NCBI GenBank assembly: GCA_905233425.1 | Contig: CAJOEC010000053.1 | Location: forward strand, 27,681-91,680 | DNA from: an uncultured Prevotella sp. | GTDB lineage: Bacteria > Bacteroidota > Bacteroidia > Bacteroidales > Bacteroidaceae | Reading direction: 5' to 3' | DNA: 64,000 nucleotides | Shown: positions 14,562 through 24,229 of the stretch, in pieces | Layout of the letters: every line of letters begins with the position of its first letter | Position numbering within the stretch: the stretch's first letter is position 1 | Position numbers and translations under genes: made by a program | Notes under the pieces: generated by a model | What the model saw: the letters and a program-made list of their open reading frames with translations, nothing else | The model's database searches: none | Told to the model about the DNA's origin: nothing

Positions 14562-17500
14562 TCAACTGTCTAAATTCTCGTTCCCGTTTCTATATTCAGC
14601 AGCCATTCCATACTGACGCAATGGCAAATCTTGTGCTTTTGGTCTTGCTGCTTCCCTAACCATTGGAGTATAAGCCTCAATGATACGCTTCCACTCCTTA
14701 GGACTCATGTCAGAATACCGTTCGCCGAACTGCTCCATCGCTTCACGTTGAAGTTCATAATCGGTTGTGTCAGGGTATAGTTGCAAGCGGCTGAAGATGA
14801 GATTACGAACTTCCTGGTCATCCTCTACACGTACCAACTTGAAATATAGATAATCCAGGTTTTCTACCATTCTTATCAACAGCCTCTGGAAATTAGATTT
14901 GAATCCCTCGTTCTGCTGATACTCTTTATATAGAGACATGTCGCCTTTGCGTTTCTTCCTGACTATGCCATCGATAATTTTAGCATAGATTTCATCAACA
15001 GCCTGTCGATCTGGGTTTCCTACTATCATCGTCTTATAGTCCTCATCCTCAGCAACGGCCTTGGCCATACTCATCATTTTGGCCTTCTGATCATCTGGGG
15101 TCGCATCCCATCCCTTGAACCAACGCTCGTTGAATTCCTTTAAGATTATCTCCAGTCTGTCTTTAGGTTCATCAACATTTCCTGGCCCTATCATTACAGG
15201 CTTATTGGGGTCAAGTACTGTTTCTCCTGAATCCAGTCCGATGGTCTCATTCAGCGCCGTTCGTCTGAGTCCGTAGGTGTTCAGGTCCACGGAGTCCAAC
15301 AGATCCTTGATATCATCAGCATTCTTTCCTGGTACTATCAGTTGTGGTATGAGGTAGCGCAGATACCAGAACAGCTTTTCCCAGTCTGCCACTTCATAAT
15401 CCATGATAGCTGCCACCCTTGAATACACCTTCACAAACTGCTTACACTTCATCTTGAAGTCAGCCTTTCCGTTCTCAGGCCATTCTATCTCCTGATTGAA
15501 GCGTAATGCCGCTGTATCAACAATGGGTGCCCACTGGTCTGCCTCTGCTCCGTGAATATACATTTCAATAAACTCATTCACCTCATCCATATCGAACACG
15601 CCAAAAGTCAGCAATGTTGTCTTCAACTGGTGCAGGATATTGACATCTGTCGCCTCCGAGAGCGTTGTTGCCGTATAGAACGGGTCGAATGAGTCCTTGA
15701 TATCATCCTTCGTATTATAGAAGTCCAGGATAAAGAGGTCTTCGCTGAGTTTACCTAAGTCTGGGGCGCTTCTGTTCAGACGCGACAAAGCCTGCACAGC
15801 CAGCACCCCTGCCAGTGGCTTATCCACATACATAGCGCAGAGCTTAGGCTGGTCAAAACCTGTCAGATACTTATTGGCGACTACCAATATACGGTAATCG
15901 TCCGAGTCGAAATTCTCTGCCGTCTTGTTCTCTGGGAACCCGTTCAGTTCTGCCTCCGTATATTCCCTGCCGTTCAGTGTCTTCGAACCCGAGAAGGCAA
16001 TCAATATCTTATAGGGCATCTTGTTCTTCACCAACAGTTCCTGCAGGGCTTGATAATACAAGATGGCACATTCAATATCCTTAGTGACTACCATCGCCTT
16101 TGCCTTTCCCTTCAACTTATGATTGCGGAATATCTTGGCATCGAAGTGGTTAAGCATCACCTCTGCCTTAGCCTCAATGGTCTTAGGGTTTCGCTCCACA
16201 TAGCTTCTCAGGATTCTTTGAGCCTTTTTGTTATTATATTCAGGGTCTTCCTCAATACTCTTTGTCAGCTCATAGTAACTACGATAGGTAGTATAGTTGG
16301 TCAGCACGTCCAAAATGAATCCCTCCTCTATGGCCTGTTTCATCGAATACAAGTGGAAAGGATGGAACTTGCCTTCTGCATCCTCTGAGCCGAAACGTTC
16401 TAGAGTCTCTTTCTTCGGAGTGGCAGTAAAGGCGAAATACGAGCTGTTTGAACTCATCTTTCTGTCCTTCATCAGTTTCTCCAGCAATTCGTCTGTGTCA
16501 CCTCCGTTTTGGTCTGCATCCTTCTGTACCGTGGCGTTCAGCTTGTCTGCAGCAATACCGCTTTGACTGCTATGAGCCTCGTCTATGATGATGGCGAAGT
16601 TATGGTCGCTCACGTCGCTGATGGCATCACAGATGAAAGGGAACTTCTGAATCGTAGTGATGATGATACGCTTGTTCTGCTCAATAGCATCCTTCAGGTC
16701 TTTCGACGTATCTGCATGCGCCACAATCTTGTCGCTCTGTCCGAAAGCCTTGATGTTGTCAGTTATCTGTTTATCCAGCAGCCTACGGTCTGTCACCACT
16801 ATCACAGAATTGAACAGAGGTGCATCCAATGACTTTGCTCTTACTGCCGTCATCGACTCCGGGCAGGTCTTTATCAGCTTATAGGCCAGCCACGTCAGCG
16901 AGTTCGACTTTCCCGAACCTGCTGAGTGCTGAATCAGGTAGGTCTTTCCAACACCCACCTTTGCCACGTTCTGTTCCAACTTCGTCACCACGTCCAACTG
17001 GTGGTAACGGGGGAATATCAGTTTCTTGGCGTTCTTCATGATGTGCGGCACCTTCTTCTGCGTCTTGGCCTCGTCGTAGTCGAACAACACATAGTTCATG
17101 ATGATGTCGGCCACGGTGTCCTTCTGCAATACCTGTTCCCACAGATAGCTGGTCTTATAGCCATCCATATTCACAGGGTTGCCGGCTCCCTGACCTTCTG
17201 GCAGTCCTTTGTTGAAGGGCATGAAGAATGTCTTATCCAGATTCAGCTTAGTGGTAAAGAACACCTCATCCTTATCCAATGTGAAGTGAGCTAAGCAGCG
17301 GCCATACTGCAACAGCGTTTCCTTTGGATTTCTTTCCGTACTCTTATATTGCTTCTGTCCATCGTATCGGGCTGTCTGATGAGTCCAGGGATTCTTCAGT
17401 TCAAAGGTGAACAGGGGGATGCCATTCACATACAGCACCATATCTAATTCCAAGCCCGGATTCATCTGCGAGAACGTCTGCTGGCGTGTCAACGAGAATT

Positions 17501-17915
17501 GGTTCTGCTGATATTTCTCGTGCGATGCAGCACTATCAGCAGCACTGGGCTTGGGATAGAATAGCGTCAGTTTGATATTGGCAATCTCAAACTTCTCTCT
17601 CAGGACTTTAATGATACCAAAGGTCTCAATCTCCTTCGACAGAAGTCGAGGCAGTTCCGAGCGCAAATCCCGCCCCTTATACTCTTTCAGCACATCGCCT
17701 TGAGTGGTTTCAAGGAACGACCATAGCCTGCGCATGTCGAAGCCCAACTTCTTGTCAAAGTCTTTAGGCTGGCCCCAATAGAAGTGCTGAACGTCAGGAC
17801 TCTGGGCTTCCACATCGGTCAGTCCTGCCTCTTCACGCTCTTCCTTTGTCGAGCCTACAAGAGCCCGTTCTATCAGCCACTCAAAGGCCTGCTCATTTGT
17901 CTTGCTGAAACTCAT
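14562..17915 (-). CDS. hsdR: Type I restriction enzyme, R subunit
   Basis: An 1117-aa motor and nuclease subunit. The N-terminal PD-(D/E)xK-like nuclease is visible as ELDMVLYVNGIPLFTFELKN (about 155-175). The helicase part has Walker A HSAGSGKSNSLTW, the DEAH-type box IIDEAHSSQ, motif III FTATPK and motif VI-like QALSRLNRSAP. HsdR pulls in DNA after the complex binds unmethylated target sites and cuts it at a distance. The length is normal for EcoR124-type enzymes. It is the last gene of a minus-strand operon, 3 bp after the Bro-N/Fic gene. All motifs look intact, so it is probably active. Confidence 0.93.
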   Translation of the reverse strand: MSFSKTNEQAFEWLIERALVGSTKEEREEAGLTDVEAQSPDVQHFYWGQPKDFDKKLGFDMRRLWSFLETTQGDVLKEYKGRDLRSELPRLLSKEIETFGIIKVLREKFEIANIKLTLFYPKPSAADSAASHEKYQQNQFSLTRQQTFSQMNPGLELDMVLYVNGIPLFTFELKNPWTHQTARYDGQKQYKSTERNPKETLLQYGRCLAHFTLDKDEVFFTTKLNLDKTFFMPFNKGLPEGQGAGNPVNMDGYKTSYLWEQVLQKDTVADIIMNYVLFDYDEAKTQKKVPHIMKNAKKLIFPRYHQLDVVTKLEQNVAKVGVGKTYLIQHSAGSGKSNSLTWLAYKLIKTCPESMTAVRAKSLDAPLFNSVIVVTDRRLLDKQITDNIKAFGQSDKIVAHADTSKDLKDAIEQNKRIIITTIQKFPFICDAISDVSDHNFAIIIDEAHSSQSGIAADKLNATVQKDADQNGGDTDELLEKLMKDRKMSSNSSYFAFTATPKKETLERFGSEDAEGKFHPFHLYSMKQAIEEGFILDVLTNYTTYRSYYELTKSIEEDPEYNNKKAQRILRSYVERNPKTIEAKAEVMLNHFDAKIFRNHKLKGKAKAMVVTKDIECAILYYQALQELLVKNKMPYKILIAFSGSKTLNGREYTEAELNGFPENKTAENFDSDDYRILVVANKYLTGFDQPKLCAMYVDKPLAGVLAVQALSRLNRSAPDLGKLSEDLFILDFYNTKDDIKDSFDPFYTATTLSEATDVNILHQLKTTLLTFGVFDMDEVNEFIEMYIHGAEADQWAPIVDTAALRFNQEIEWPENGKADFKMKCKQFVKVYSRVAAIMDYEVADWEKLFWYLRYLIPQLIVPGKNADDIKDLLDSVDLNTYGLRRTALNETIGLDSGETVLDPNKPVMIGPGNVDEPKDRLEIILKEFNERWFKGWDATPDDQKAKMMSMAKAVAEDEDYKTMIVGNPDRQAVDEIYAKIIDGIVRKKRKGDMSLYKEYQQNEGFKSNFQRLLIRMVENLDYLYFKLVRVEDDQEVRNLIFSRLQLYPDTTDYELQREAMEQFGERYSDMSPKEWKRIIEAYTPMVREAARPKAQDLPLRQYGMAAEYRNGNENLDS

Positions 17916-17918
17916 AGC

Positions 17919-18794
17919 TCAATCCTCCTGCTCATAATAATAAGAATAGTCTATACCTTTCATGAATATCTCGCGGTCGTCAATACGGTCGGTAAGTGCC
18001 TGATGTAGCAGATGTCTTATCGGCTCGGCATCGGTTGTACTCCTGCGCATGGCTTCCAAATAGTCTTTCTTGTTTATCTTACTCCAGTCGACACACATCC
18101 GTAGTTCTTTCTTAAAGATGAGGTCAAGCCAGATACGGGTAGAGCGGCCGTTGCCCTCCATAAAGGGGTGCGCCATATTCATCTCTACATATTTATCTAC
18201 AATCTCATCGAAATTAGTTTGTGGCATCAGCTCAATCAACCTCAGATTCTGCATCAGATATTCTGCACGACAGAAGAGCGTGCCGTCCTTCCAAATCGTT
18301 TTCATGCGTATCTTGCCGGCAAAGTCATATAATCCGCCAAACAGATAGGCATGAATCTGTTGCAGGCATTTCACAGTTCCCGGCCTCATCGTTTCGAGCA
18401 ATCCGCTTTCAATGAGTGTATAAGCTTTCTTTTTGCTCTGCCCGTCAATGCTGTTGTCGCTATAGACGAACCAGTTGAGGAAAGCATTGGCACGGTTGTT
18501 GGGATAGTGCTCGGCTAATGTCCTCACACAATCGCTGTCTAATGCATCGGCTGCACGTTGCTTCCCGTCGGGAGCTTGGAATTTGAAGTCGTGAGTGACA
18601 CTCACGAGTTGAACGCCATCAGCATTGAGTTTCTTTTTCAGCCAACGCCAATAATTGCCCGCCTTGACATAGTCCTCTTCATCATTGATGGCTCGCACGA
18701 TGTCGGTGGCCGAGAACCACCACTTGCTGTTTTCCTCGTCCCATACGGCCCGCACTTCGCGGTCGTTGAAAAAACGTATCGACTTCTTACTCAT
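17919..18794 (-). CDS. Bro-N/Fic fusion protein within the type I R-M operon
   Basis: A 291-aa protein. Its first 110 residues (FFNDREVRAVWDEENSKWW then FSATDIVRAINDEEDYVKAG) resemble the Bro-N/RhuM DNA-binding domain. The second half has the Fic catalytic loop HPFMEGNGRSTR (about residues 200-211). Fic domains usually transfer AMP from ATP to a protein hydroxyl, with the loop His as base and the Arg contacting phosphate. No clear inhibitory (S/T)xxxE(G/N) helix is evident. It sits between hsdS and hsdR with gaps of 1-3 bp, so it is made together with them. It may modify or regulate the R-M complex, or act as a back-up toxin; this is inferred. Confidence 0.82.
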   Translation of the reverse strand: MSKKSIRFFNDREVRAVWDEENSKWWFSATDIVRAINDEEDYVKAGNYWRWLKKKLNADGVQLVSVTHDFKFQAPDGKQRAADALDSDCVRTLAEHYPNNRANAFLNWFVYSDNSIDGQSKKKAYTLIESGLLETMRPGTVKCLQQIHAYLFGGLYDFAGKIRMKTIWKDGTLFCRAEYLMQNLRLIELMPQTNFDEIVDKYVEMNMAHPFMEGNGRSTRIWLDLIFKKELRMCVDWSKINKKDYLEAMRRSTTDAEPIRHLLHQALTDRIDDREIFMKGIDYSYYYEQED

Positions 18795-18795
18795 G

Positions 18796-20001
18796 TTACA
18801 CGACTTTTACTTTTCCCGTCACCACATCGTTGATGATAATCTGCTTGCGCTCCTGAAGGAGGGAGATTTGCTGCTGATAGTTAGTTATAGCCTCATCAAT
18901 AGTTAAGCATTGCTTTTCTATGAATGATACTATTCTTGTTTGTTCTTCTATGGTGGGAAATGGAATAAACACATTCTTCACTTTTGTTCCTGTAATCAAT
19001 GGTTGAGCATTACTTGTGTTTAATACGTTTAAATTAGCAGCCTGCATTGAATACAACAAGAAGATATGATTAACTTGTTGTGTTATATCAAAGATAAGTG
19101 CATTGTCTGTTATAAATGTCGGTGATTTAAGGTAACGTACATTACCACATAGAGCACCGACTCTACCAATTATAATAGCATTCTTTTCTCTATTATATTT
19201 ATCGGTATAACCCATTAATCCATTTCCACCCCAAACGGGATACTCTCCATATTCTTTCAATTCCTCATTTTTTATTCCATCGCCGCTTTTAATCACTCCT
19301 AAATACTTTAGTTTTATCAGAGCCCAATGCTTTGGAATCTCCCCAATCCACTCGACACCACTATCTTTCATGGGGACGTTGGGGTCAAGGCCTTTGGTCA
19401 CGGCATTGTTGATAATAATTTGCTTACGTTCATTCAGCAAGTCTATCATCTTTTGTTGCTGGGCTATCGCTTCGTCTATTTTTGATGTGGCAGCATCGAG
19501 ATAGTTGGCGATTGCTTCTTGTTCTTGAATTGAGGGAACAGCCAACTTTATCATTTTCATTTCATCGTAACGGGTTGTCCATAAATCCGCAACGATACCT
19601 CTTCCATTTCTATAATACTCTTCAATAAATTTATAGCTCTTAAGCAAGTGTAATGTGAATTGAGGAGTAATTGTTTTTCGCGGTTGAAGTACAATGTTTA
19701 TGAGTGAGACAGACCCATCCCTGTCTGCAACACCACTCGAACCTTTTCTATCTGAACGGCTATTAATTACAAAATCTCCTTTCTTTACAAGTTTCCTGTT
19801 ATCACCATCATCTGTTTTTGCAACATTTTCCCATTGAGGGAAAACACCGAGTTTGGTCACAGATAAGGGGGCGTAGTCTTTGTCAGAAACTTTGACTCTT
19901 CGCTCTGTAAAGAAACTTCCGAGTCTTTTCACCTCCCAATGCCCCGGAATCTCCCCAAGCCATTTCACACCACTATCTTTATATTCGCTGTATCGTTCCA
20001 T
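18796..20001 (-). CDS. hsdS: Type I restriction enzyme, S (specificity) subunit
   Basis: A 401-aa protein with two target-recognition domains, each opened by a GEIP.HW motif (GEIPGHWEVKRLG and GEIPKHWALIKLK). Each is followed by a conserved helix (QEQEAIANYLDAATSKIDEA then LLNERKQIIIN; EEQTRIVSFIEKQCLTIDEA then LLQERKQIIIN). The two helices form the spacer coiled coil that sets the distance between half-sites. The recognition sequence cannot be read from the protein. It starts just downstream of a REP-like palindrome, which now separates it from the rest of the upstream operon. Confidence 0.93.
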   Translation of the reverse strand: MERYSEYKDSGVKWLGEIPGHWEVKRLGSFFTERRVKVSDKDYAPLSVTKLGVFPQWENVAKTDDGDNRKLVKKGDFVINSRSDRKGSSGVADRDGSVSLINIVLQPRKTITPQFTLHLLKSYKFIEEYYRNGRGIVADLWTTRYDEMKMIKLAVPSIQEQEAIANYLDAATSKIDEAIAQQQKMIDLLNERKQIIINNAVTKGLDPNVPMKDSGVEWIGEIPKHWALIKLKYLGVIKSGDGIKNEELKEYGEYPVWGGNGLMGYTDKYNREKNAIIIGRVGALCGNVRYLKSPTFITDNALIFDITQQVNHIFLLYSMQAANLNVLNTSNAQPLITGTKVKNVFIPFPTIEEQTRIVSFIEKQCLTIDEAITNYQQQISLLQERKQIIINDVVTGKVKVV

Positions 20002-20030
20002 AAGCTAATAATAAATATGGTATTGGGAAC

Positions 20031-20223
20031 AACGGCCTGAAAGGCCAAGAAGCTCATAGCCCAGGGCAACGCCCTGGGTAAACATGGTGGCGGTGCTACG
20101 CCCTGAAAGGGCAAAAGCACTATAACGCCAACAATGCTTTTGCCCTTTCAGGGCGATGGCACCGCTCTCTCCATACCCAGGGCGATGCCCTGGGCTGTTT
20201 GATTGTTGGCCTTTCAGGCCGTT
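20031..20223. repeat. Large REP-like palindromic element next to a RAYT gene
   Basis: The ends are perfect inverted repeats (AACGGCCTGAAAGGCCAA at 20031-20048 and its complement at 20206-20223). Inside are nested palindromes: GCCCAGGGC...GCCCTGGG twice in opposite orientations, and GCCCTGAAAGGGCAAAAGCA facing its complement. It fills the gap between hsdS and a REP-associated transposase, a known REP/RAYT arrangement. Any ORF across it is spurious. Confidence 0.85.
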
Positions 20224-20262
20224 TCCCGGACTGTTGGGTTGCAGGTCTTTCATAACATTATT

Positions 20263-20718
20263 CTAATCAGAAAAGACATATTCTTCATTATAGTTGATAT
20301 TATAAAGATTCAAGAACTTAACATACTCGTCATGGAAACTTACTTTTGTGTGATGCTCCTTTTGCCTGTTCACATACTCGACAGTCCTGTCAACTATCGA
20401 TTGGCTGATGGAGAAAACGGCATACCCGCCTTGCCAGGCGAAAGAGTTGTATTTTGTGTCAAGTGTCTTAATCCATCTGCTACTATTACGTTTCATTTCT
20501 TCAACCAAGTGTGATATGTTCTCATTGCGCGACAGGATACATACCGCATGAATATGGTCTTCTACTTCTCCAACGCGAATGGTCTGGCAATCCGTAGAAT
20601 TAATCAGTTGACCAATATAGCTATGCATCCGTTCCCAGTGACACTCGTCTATCTTGGGGCTGGTTGTCTTCACATGGAAGATGATGTGCAAGTATATTTT
20701 ACTAAGCGATTGCGCCAT
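20263..20718 (-). CDS. REP-associated IS200-like Y1 transposase (RAYT)
   Basis: I take the start at 20718, giving 151 aa beginning MAQSLSKIYLHIIFHVKTTS; the longer ORF start lies inside the neighbouring fic gene. The pattern (H.IFHVKT near the start, VEDHIHAVCILS with the HUH pair His-x-His, then YVNRQKEHHTK) is that of Y1 transposases of the IS200/REP group. These use one tyrosine to cut and rejoin single-stranded hairpin DNA. The candidate catalytic Tyr lies in VEYVNRQKEHH. The palindrome beside it is its probable substrate. Its placement between fic and hsdS suggests it came in by insertion without breaking either gene. Confidence 0.85.
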   Translation of the reverse strand: MAQSLSKIYLHIIFHVKTTSPKIDECHWERMHSYIGQLINSTDCQTIRVGEVEDHIHAVCILSRNENISHLVEEMKRNSSRWIKTLDTKYNSFAWQGGYAVFSISQSIVDRTVEYVNRQKEHHTKVSFHDEYVKFLNLYNINYNEEYVFSD

Positions 20719-20731
20719 GTTGATTGTTATA

Positions 20732-21793
20732 TTACTTGTTAACGACCCACAAACCGTTCTTGTCACTACCCTTTCGGATGATGATTTCAAGGTCGCGGAA
20801 TTTTTTGATTTGTTTCTCTATGCCACGCTTGCTAAGCCCCGTCTTTTCGGCTATTTCCGTTGCAGATATTGCCGGATTAGAATCAAGCAGCAACAAGACC
20901 CTCTTTTCGTTTACACCGAACTTTACACCGAATTTTACACCGAACTCTTTGCCGAACTTTGCACCGAACTCTTCATCAATATTAGGAACCTTATCCTGCA
21001 CTTTATTAGGAAGCGGTTCTCCTTGATGGGCTTTCAATGTCTGGTAGATTTCGCCCAACATAAAGTCGATGAAAGGTCCCGACTGCCCAGCGGTGGTGCT
21101 GGCGACGATGGCATCGTAGTAAGCCTGTTGGTTGGCATACACCATATTCTCTACAGGCAGATGCTCAAACAGCGGGTGCAACTTGCCGAGGATGAGCGAC
21201 TGCCACAGTCGCCCTGTGCGGCCATTACCGTCGATGAAAGGGTGGATGAATTCAAACTCATAATGGAACACACAGGAACGGATGAGCAAGTGGTCCTTGG
21301 CATTCTTCAGCCAGTTGAAGAGGTCGCCCATCAGTATAGGCACCCTGTCGGCAGGAGGTGCCAGATGCACCAAGCCCTTTTCGCCAAACACGCCTACGCC
21401 GCCACGGCGGTAACGGCCTGCATCGTCTATCAATGCCTGCATCATCACGCCATGTGCTTTCAGCAGGTCTTTCTCCTTGAAGGCATCAAGCGTGGGATAG
21501 AGTTCGTAGGTCTGGATGGCATTCTTCACCTCCTGAATCTGGCGGATTGGTGCTACGACGGTCTTGCCATCGAGAATATCGCGCACCTCGTCCTCACTCA
21601 GCGTGTTGCCCTCAATGGCCAGCGATGAGTGGATAGTCTTGATGCGGTTGGCCTTGCGTAGGCGCAGACCGTCTTCCTGTTCCAGACGGATGGCGTAGCG
21701 CTCCATCTGTGCGGAGATCTCTGCCACGAGGTTAATGGCTTCGGCACTCACCGTAAACGGCGGGATGTATGTGGGTTCTGTTTTCTTTGCCAT
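20732..21793 (-). CDS. Fic family protein with winged-helix C-terminus
   Basis: A 353-aa protein. The N-terminal inhibitory helix SSLAIEGNTLS carries the (S/T)xxxE(G/N) signature that blocks ATP binding in many Fic enzymes. The Fic loop HPFIDGNGRTGR is near residue 190-200. The C-terminus is a winged helix (SATEIAEKTGLSKRGIEKQI). Between them lies a repeat tract (AKFGKEFGVKFGVKFGVN) made by repeated KFGV units, also clear in the DNA. The probable reaction is AMPylation of a protein target. The gene is 5 bp after hsdM and belongs to the R-M operon, as many Fic genes do. The wing may make it a self-regulated DNA binder. Confidence 0.85.
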   Translation of the reverse strand: MAKKTEPTYIPPFTVSAEAINLVAEISAQMERYAIRLEQEDGLRLRKANRIKTIHSSLAIEGNTLSEDEVRDILDGKTVVAPIRQIQEVKNAIQTYELYPTLDAFKEKDLLKAHGVMMQALIDDAGRYRRGGVGVFGEKGLVHLAPPADRVPILMGDLFNWLKNAKDHLLIRSCVFHYEFEFIHPFIDGNGRTGRLWQSLILGKLHPLFEHLPVENMVYANQQAYYDAIVASTTAGQSGPFIDFMLGEIYQTLKAHQGEPLPNKVQDKVPNIDEEFGAKFGKEFGVKFGVKFGVNEKRVLLLLDSNPAISATEIAEKTGLSKRGIEKQIKKFRDLEIIIRKGSDKNGLWVVNK

Positions 21794-21798
21794 AGTGC

Positions 21799-24129
21799 TT
21801 AAAGGTTTTCAAAGAGTGACTGGATAAACCCCTGGCTCTGGCGGTCGAGTTCGAGGATGTCGCGCTCATTCTCTTCGAGGGAGCGAAGCGGCGCCGGCTT
21901 GTAAAAATACTTGTTGAAGGATATTTCGCAACCTATCATCGTGTTAGGCTTCTTCGCTGTCAGATTGATCCAGGCATCATCCACGTAGGGACGTACCTCA
22001 CGCTGGAAGTATTCATAGATGTCTTCCTTGACGGGAATCTTCTCCGTATCGCGAAGGTCGCTGTCTGACTCGTATTCCACAAACAACTTGCCGGCGGGGA
22101 AATAGCCATAGTCTTTCAATCTGTCCTCTTCAACGCCGTAGGTTGCCTGCAACGATTCAATATCTTTGCTATTTGCCTTGTGCTGCTTCTTGATGACAGG
22201 CTCTGCCGCTGGGTCTGTTTCACTCATTGCACGGGTAATCGTTTTGAGTTGGGCAGCGCTGACGGAGATTTTCAATTTCCTGACTGCCTCGTTAACCTTT
22301 TCAGCGAAGATGTTGTAATCCATAAAGACCTCCGTGCCAACTTCGTGCATCAACTTCTGCGCTGCGCTCCTCAGGTCACGACGGGCCTGCCACTCTTTCG
22401 TACTGATAAGTTTCATGAATTTCTTGTCCGTCAGTTTTATCTCGTTGTCATTCAGATAATCCTTGATGGCAGGCACCTCGCTGTCGAGTCCTGTGAAAAC
22501 TCTTTCGCCGTATGTCTGATAGAGCCATTTCGACAGTTCAAGTTCTCCTTTGTCGTAGAGCAACTCGTCAATCTTCAAGGCATTGAACTGGCTGCGCAGA
22601 CGCAAGGGGCGGTCTATCGTGATGCTATAATAGCGGAAGTCGTCGTTATCGAATATCTTGGAACTGACTTTCTCGCCCTCCTGCTCCACAAAGTCCATAT
22701 AGACCTTTAGTATCTGGTCCTGGAAGTCGGGGGTGATGGTGCAGTTGCGTGAGCCTTGGTTCTTGCGCAGTTTCTCGAAAGCCTGCGAGGCATCGATGAG
22801 CTGCACCCTGCCCTTCCGGTTCTGGGGCTTCTTGTTGGTGAGAATCCAGATGTAGGTGGTGATACCTGTATTATAAAAGATGTTGTTGGGCAATTGGATG
22901 ATGGCATCCACCAGGTCGTTCTCTATCAGGTAGCGACGGATGTTGCTCTCGCCACTTCCTGCATCGCCGGTAAAGAGGCTGCTGCCATTGTGAATGGAAG
23001 CGATGCGAGAGCCTTGGGGCTGTTGCTCCAAGGGTTTCATCTTGTCTATCATCTCCAATATGAACAGCAGCTGTCCGTCGCTGGTCCGGGGGGTACAATC
23101 CTGTACTTCCTGTTCTCCTGCAAAGTTGGTAAGGGGCAGCTCGAAACGACTGTCAAGCAACTGGCCGTCGTGATAGAGTTTCTCCTTATCCGTTTTCCAT
23201 GATTTGCCGTAAGGGGGATTGGTGAGCTGGTAGCCAAAGGTCTGCCCTTGAAAAGCATCATCCGTTATGGTGTTTCCATTGCGCAGACCACTGGGGTCTA
23301 CTCCCTTGATGATGAGGTCAGACTTGGATATGGCGTAGGTCTCAGGGTTGATTTCCATGCCCGATAACAGAATGGCATTTGGCCGCACTCCCTTGTCAAT
23401 GAGAAAATCTCGTCCTTCTGTCAGCATACCACCAGAGCCTTCGGCGGGGTCGCGCAAGGAGATGACTTTTGGAAGGTCGCCAAGAACCGGTTCAAAGACC
23501 AAACGGGCTAACAGCCTGATAGCATCACGCGGCGTGAAGTGTTCACCAGCCTCCTCGTTGTTCTCTTCGTTAAACTTACGAAGCAGTTCCTCAAAGACAG
23601 TACCCATGCCATGATTGGAAAGGGCTGGCAATACCAGCCCGTCAGGGTCACGCTGGTCTTTGTCCGTGAGATTAATGCGAGGGTCTGTAATGCGCTCTAT
23701 CATGGAGAGCAAACGGTCGTTATCTGCCAACTTACGGGCTTTAGCGTAGTACTCAAAGTTTTTCAGCACGTCGCGCACGTTTTCGCTATATCCCTGCAGA
23801 TACTCTGCAAAGTTGTCGTAAAGAAGGTCGTTGTTGTCAGAAGCTTGAGACTTCAGACGGTTAAGCGTCCAACGACTGGTATTGAAGTAGCTCAGCCCTG
23901 TAATATCCTTCAAAGCATCTTCATCGATGTCTTCAAGCCCCATCTCTTTCTGCTCTTTCAGCTCCTGTTCAACCGCATCTTTCGTGGGTTCCAGCAAAGC
24001 ATCCAGACGACGCAGTACTACCATTGGCAGAATGACATCGCGGTATTGGCCACGAAGGAAAACGTCTCTCAGAACATCGTCTGCGATATTCCAAATGAGC
24101 GATACTATCTGATTATGATTCGATTCCAT
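21799..24129 (-). CDS. hsdM: Type I restriction enzyme, M (methylase) subunit
   Basis: A 776-aa adenine-N6 methyltransferase subunit. The N-terminal four-helix part starts QIVSLIWNIADDVLRDVFLR. The SAM-binding motif is SLRDPAEGSGGMLTEG (about 225-240), a mild variant of DPxxGTGG, and the catalytic motif is LTNPPYGKSW. With HsdS it methylates the recognition site; with HsdR added it restricts. The C-terminal extension (about 520-776) is longer than in many HsdM proteins. This is the first gene of the operon, with a promoter 70-100 bp upstream. Confidence 0.93.
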   Translation of the reverse strand: MESNHNQIVSLIWNIADDVLRDVFLRGQYRDVILPMVVLRRLDALLEPTKDAVEQELKEQKEMGLEDIDEDALKDITGLSYFNTSRWTLNRLKSQASDNNDLLYDNFAEYLQGYSENVRDVLKNFEYYAKARKLADNDRLLSMIERITDPRINLTDKDQRDPDGLVLPALSNHGMGTVFEELLRKFNEENNEEAGEHFTPRDAIRLLARLVFEPVLGDLPKVISLRDPAEGSGGMLTEGRDFLIDKGVRPNAILLSGMEINPETYAISKSDLIIKGVDPSGLRNGNTITDDAFQGQTFGYQLTNPPYGKSWKTDKEKLYHDGQLLDSRFELPLTNFAGEQEVQDCTPRTSDGQLLFILEMIDKMKPLEQQPQGSRIASIHNGSSLFTGDAGSGESNIRRYLIENDLVDAIIQLPNNIFYNTGITTYIWILTNKKPQNRKGRVQLIDASQAFEKLRKNQGSRNCTITPDFQDQILKVYMDFVEQEGEKVSSKIFDNDDFRYYSITIDRPLRLRSQFNALKIDELLYDKGELELSKWLYQTYGERVFTGLDSEVPAIKDYLNDNEIKLTDKKFMKLISTKEWQARRDLRSAAQKLMHEVGTEVFMDYNIFAEKVNEAVRKLKISVSAAQLKTITRAMSETDPAAEPVIKKQHKANSKDIESLQATYGVEEDRLKDYGYFPAGKLFVEYESDSDLRDTEKIPVKEDIYEYFQREVRPYVDDAWINLTAKKPNTMIGCEISFNKYFYKPAPLRSLEENERDILELDRQSQGFIQSLFENL

Positions 24130-24197
24130 AGTTATATCTTTTTTGCCATAATCTATTACATAAAGTGCATCCGTCGGCCGACACTTCTATTTGTGTG

Positions 24198-24229
24198 CAA
24201 AAATACTAAATTTTTTCCAATCATGCAAC
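24198..24229 (-). promoter_or_regulatory. Promoter of the hsd operon
   Basis: On the minus strand TATTTTTG (24198-24205) matches the -7 box, with a TTG about 20 bp further upstream. It lies 69 bp before the hsdM start. Confidence 0.6.

Noticed and set aside
20005-20253. 82-aa minus-strand ORF
   Set aside because: It is made entirely of the REP-like palindrome; the proline/glycine-rich text is an artefact.
14562-24129. Phase-variable hsdS shuffling locus
   Set aside because: There is only one hsdS, no silent copy and no adjacent invertase; the Y1 transposase is linked to the REP palindrome, not to hsdS inversion.
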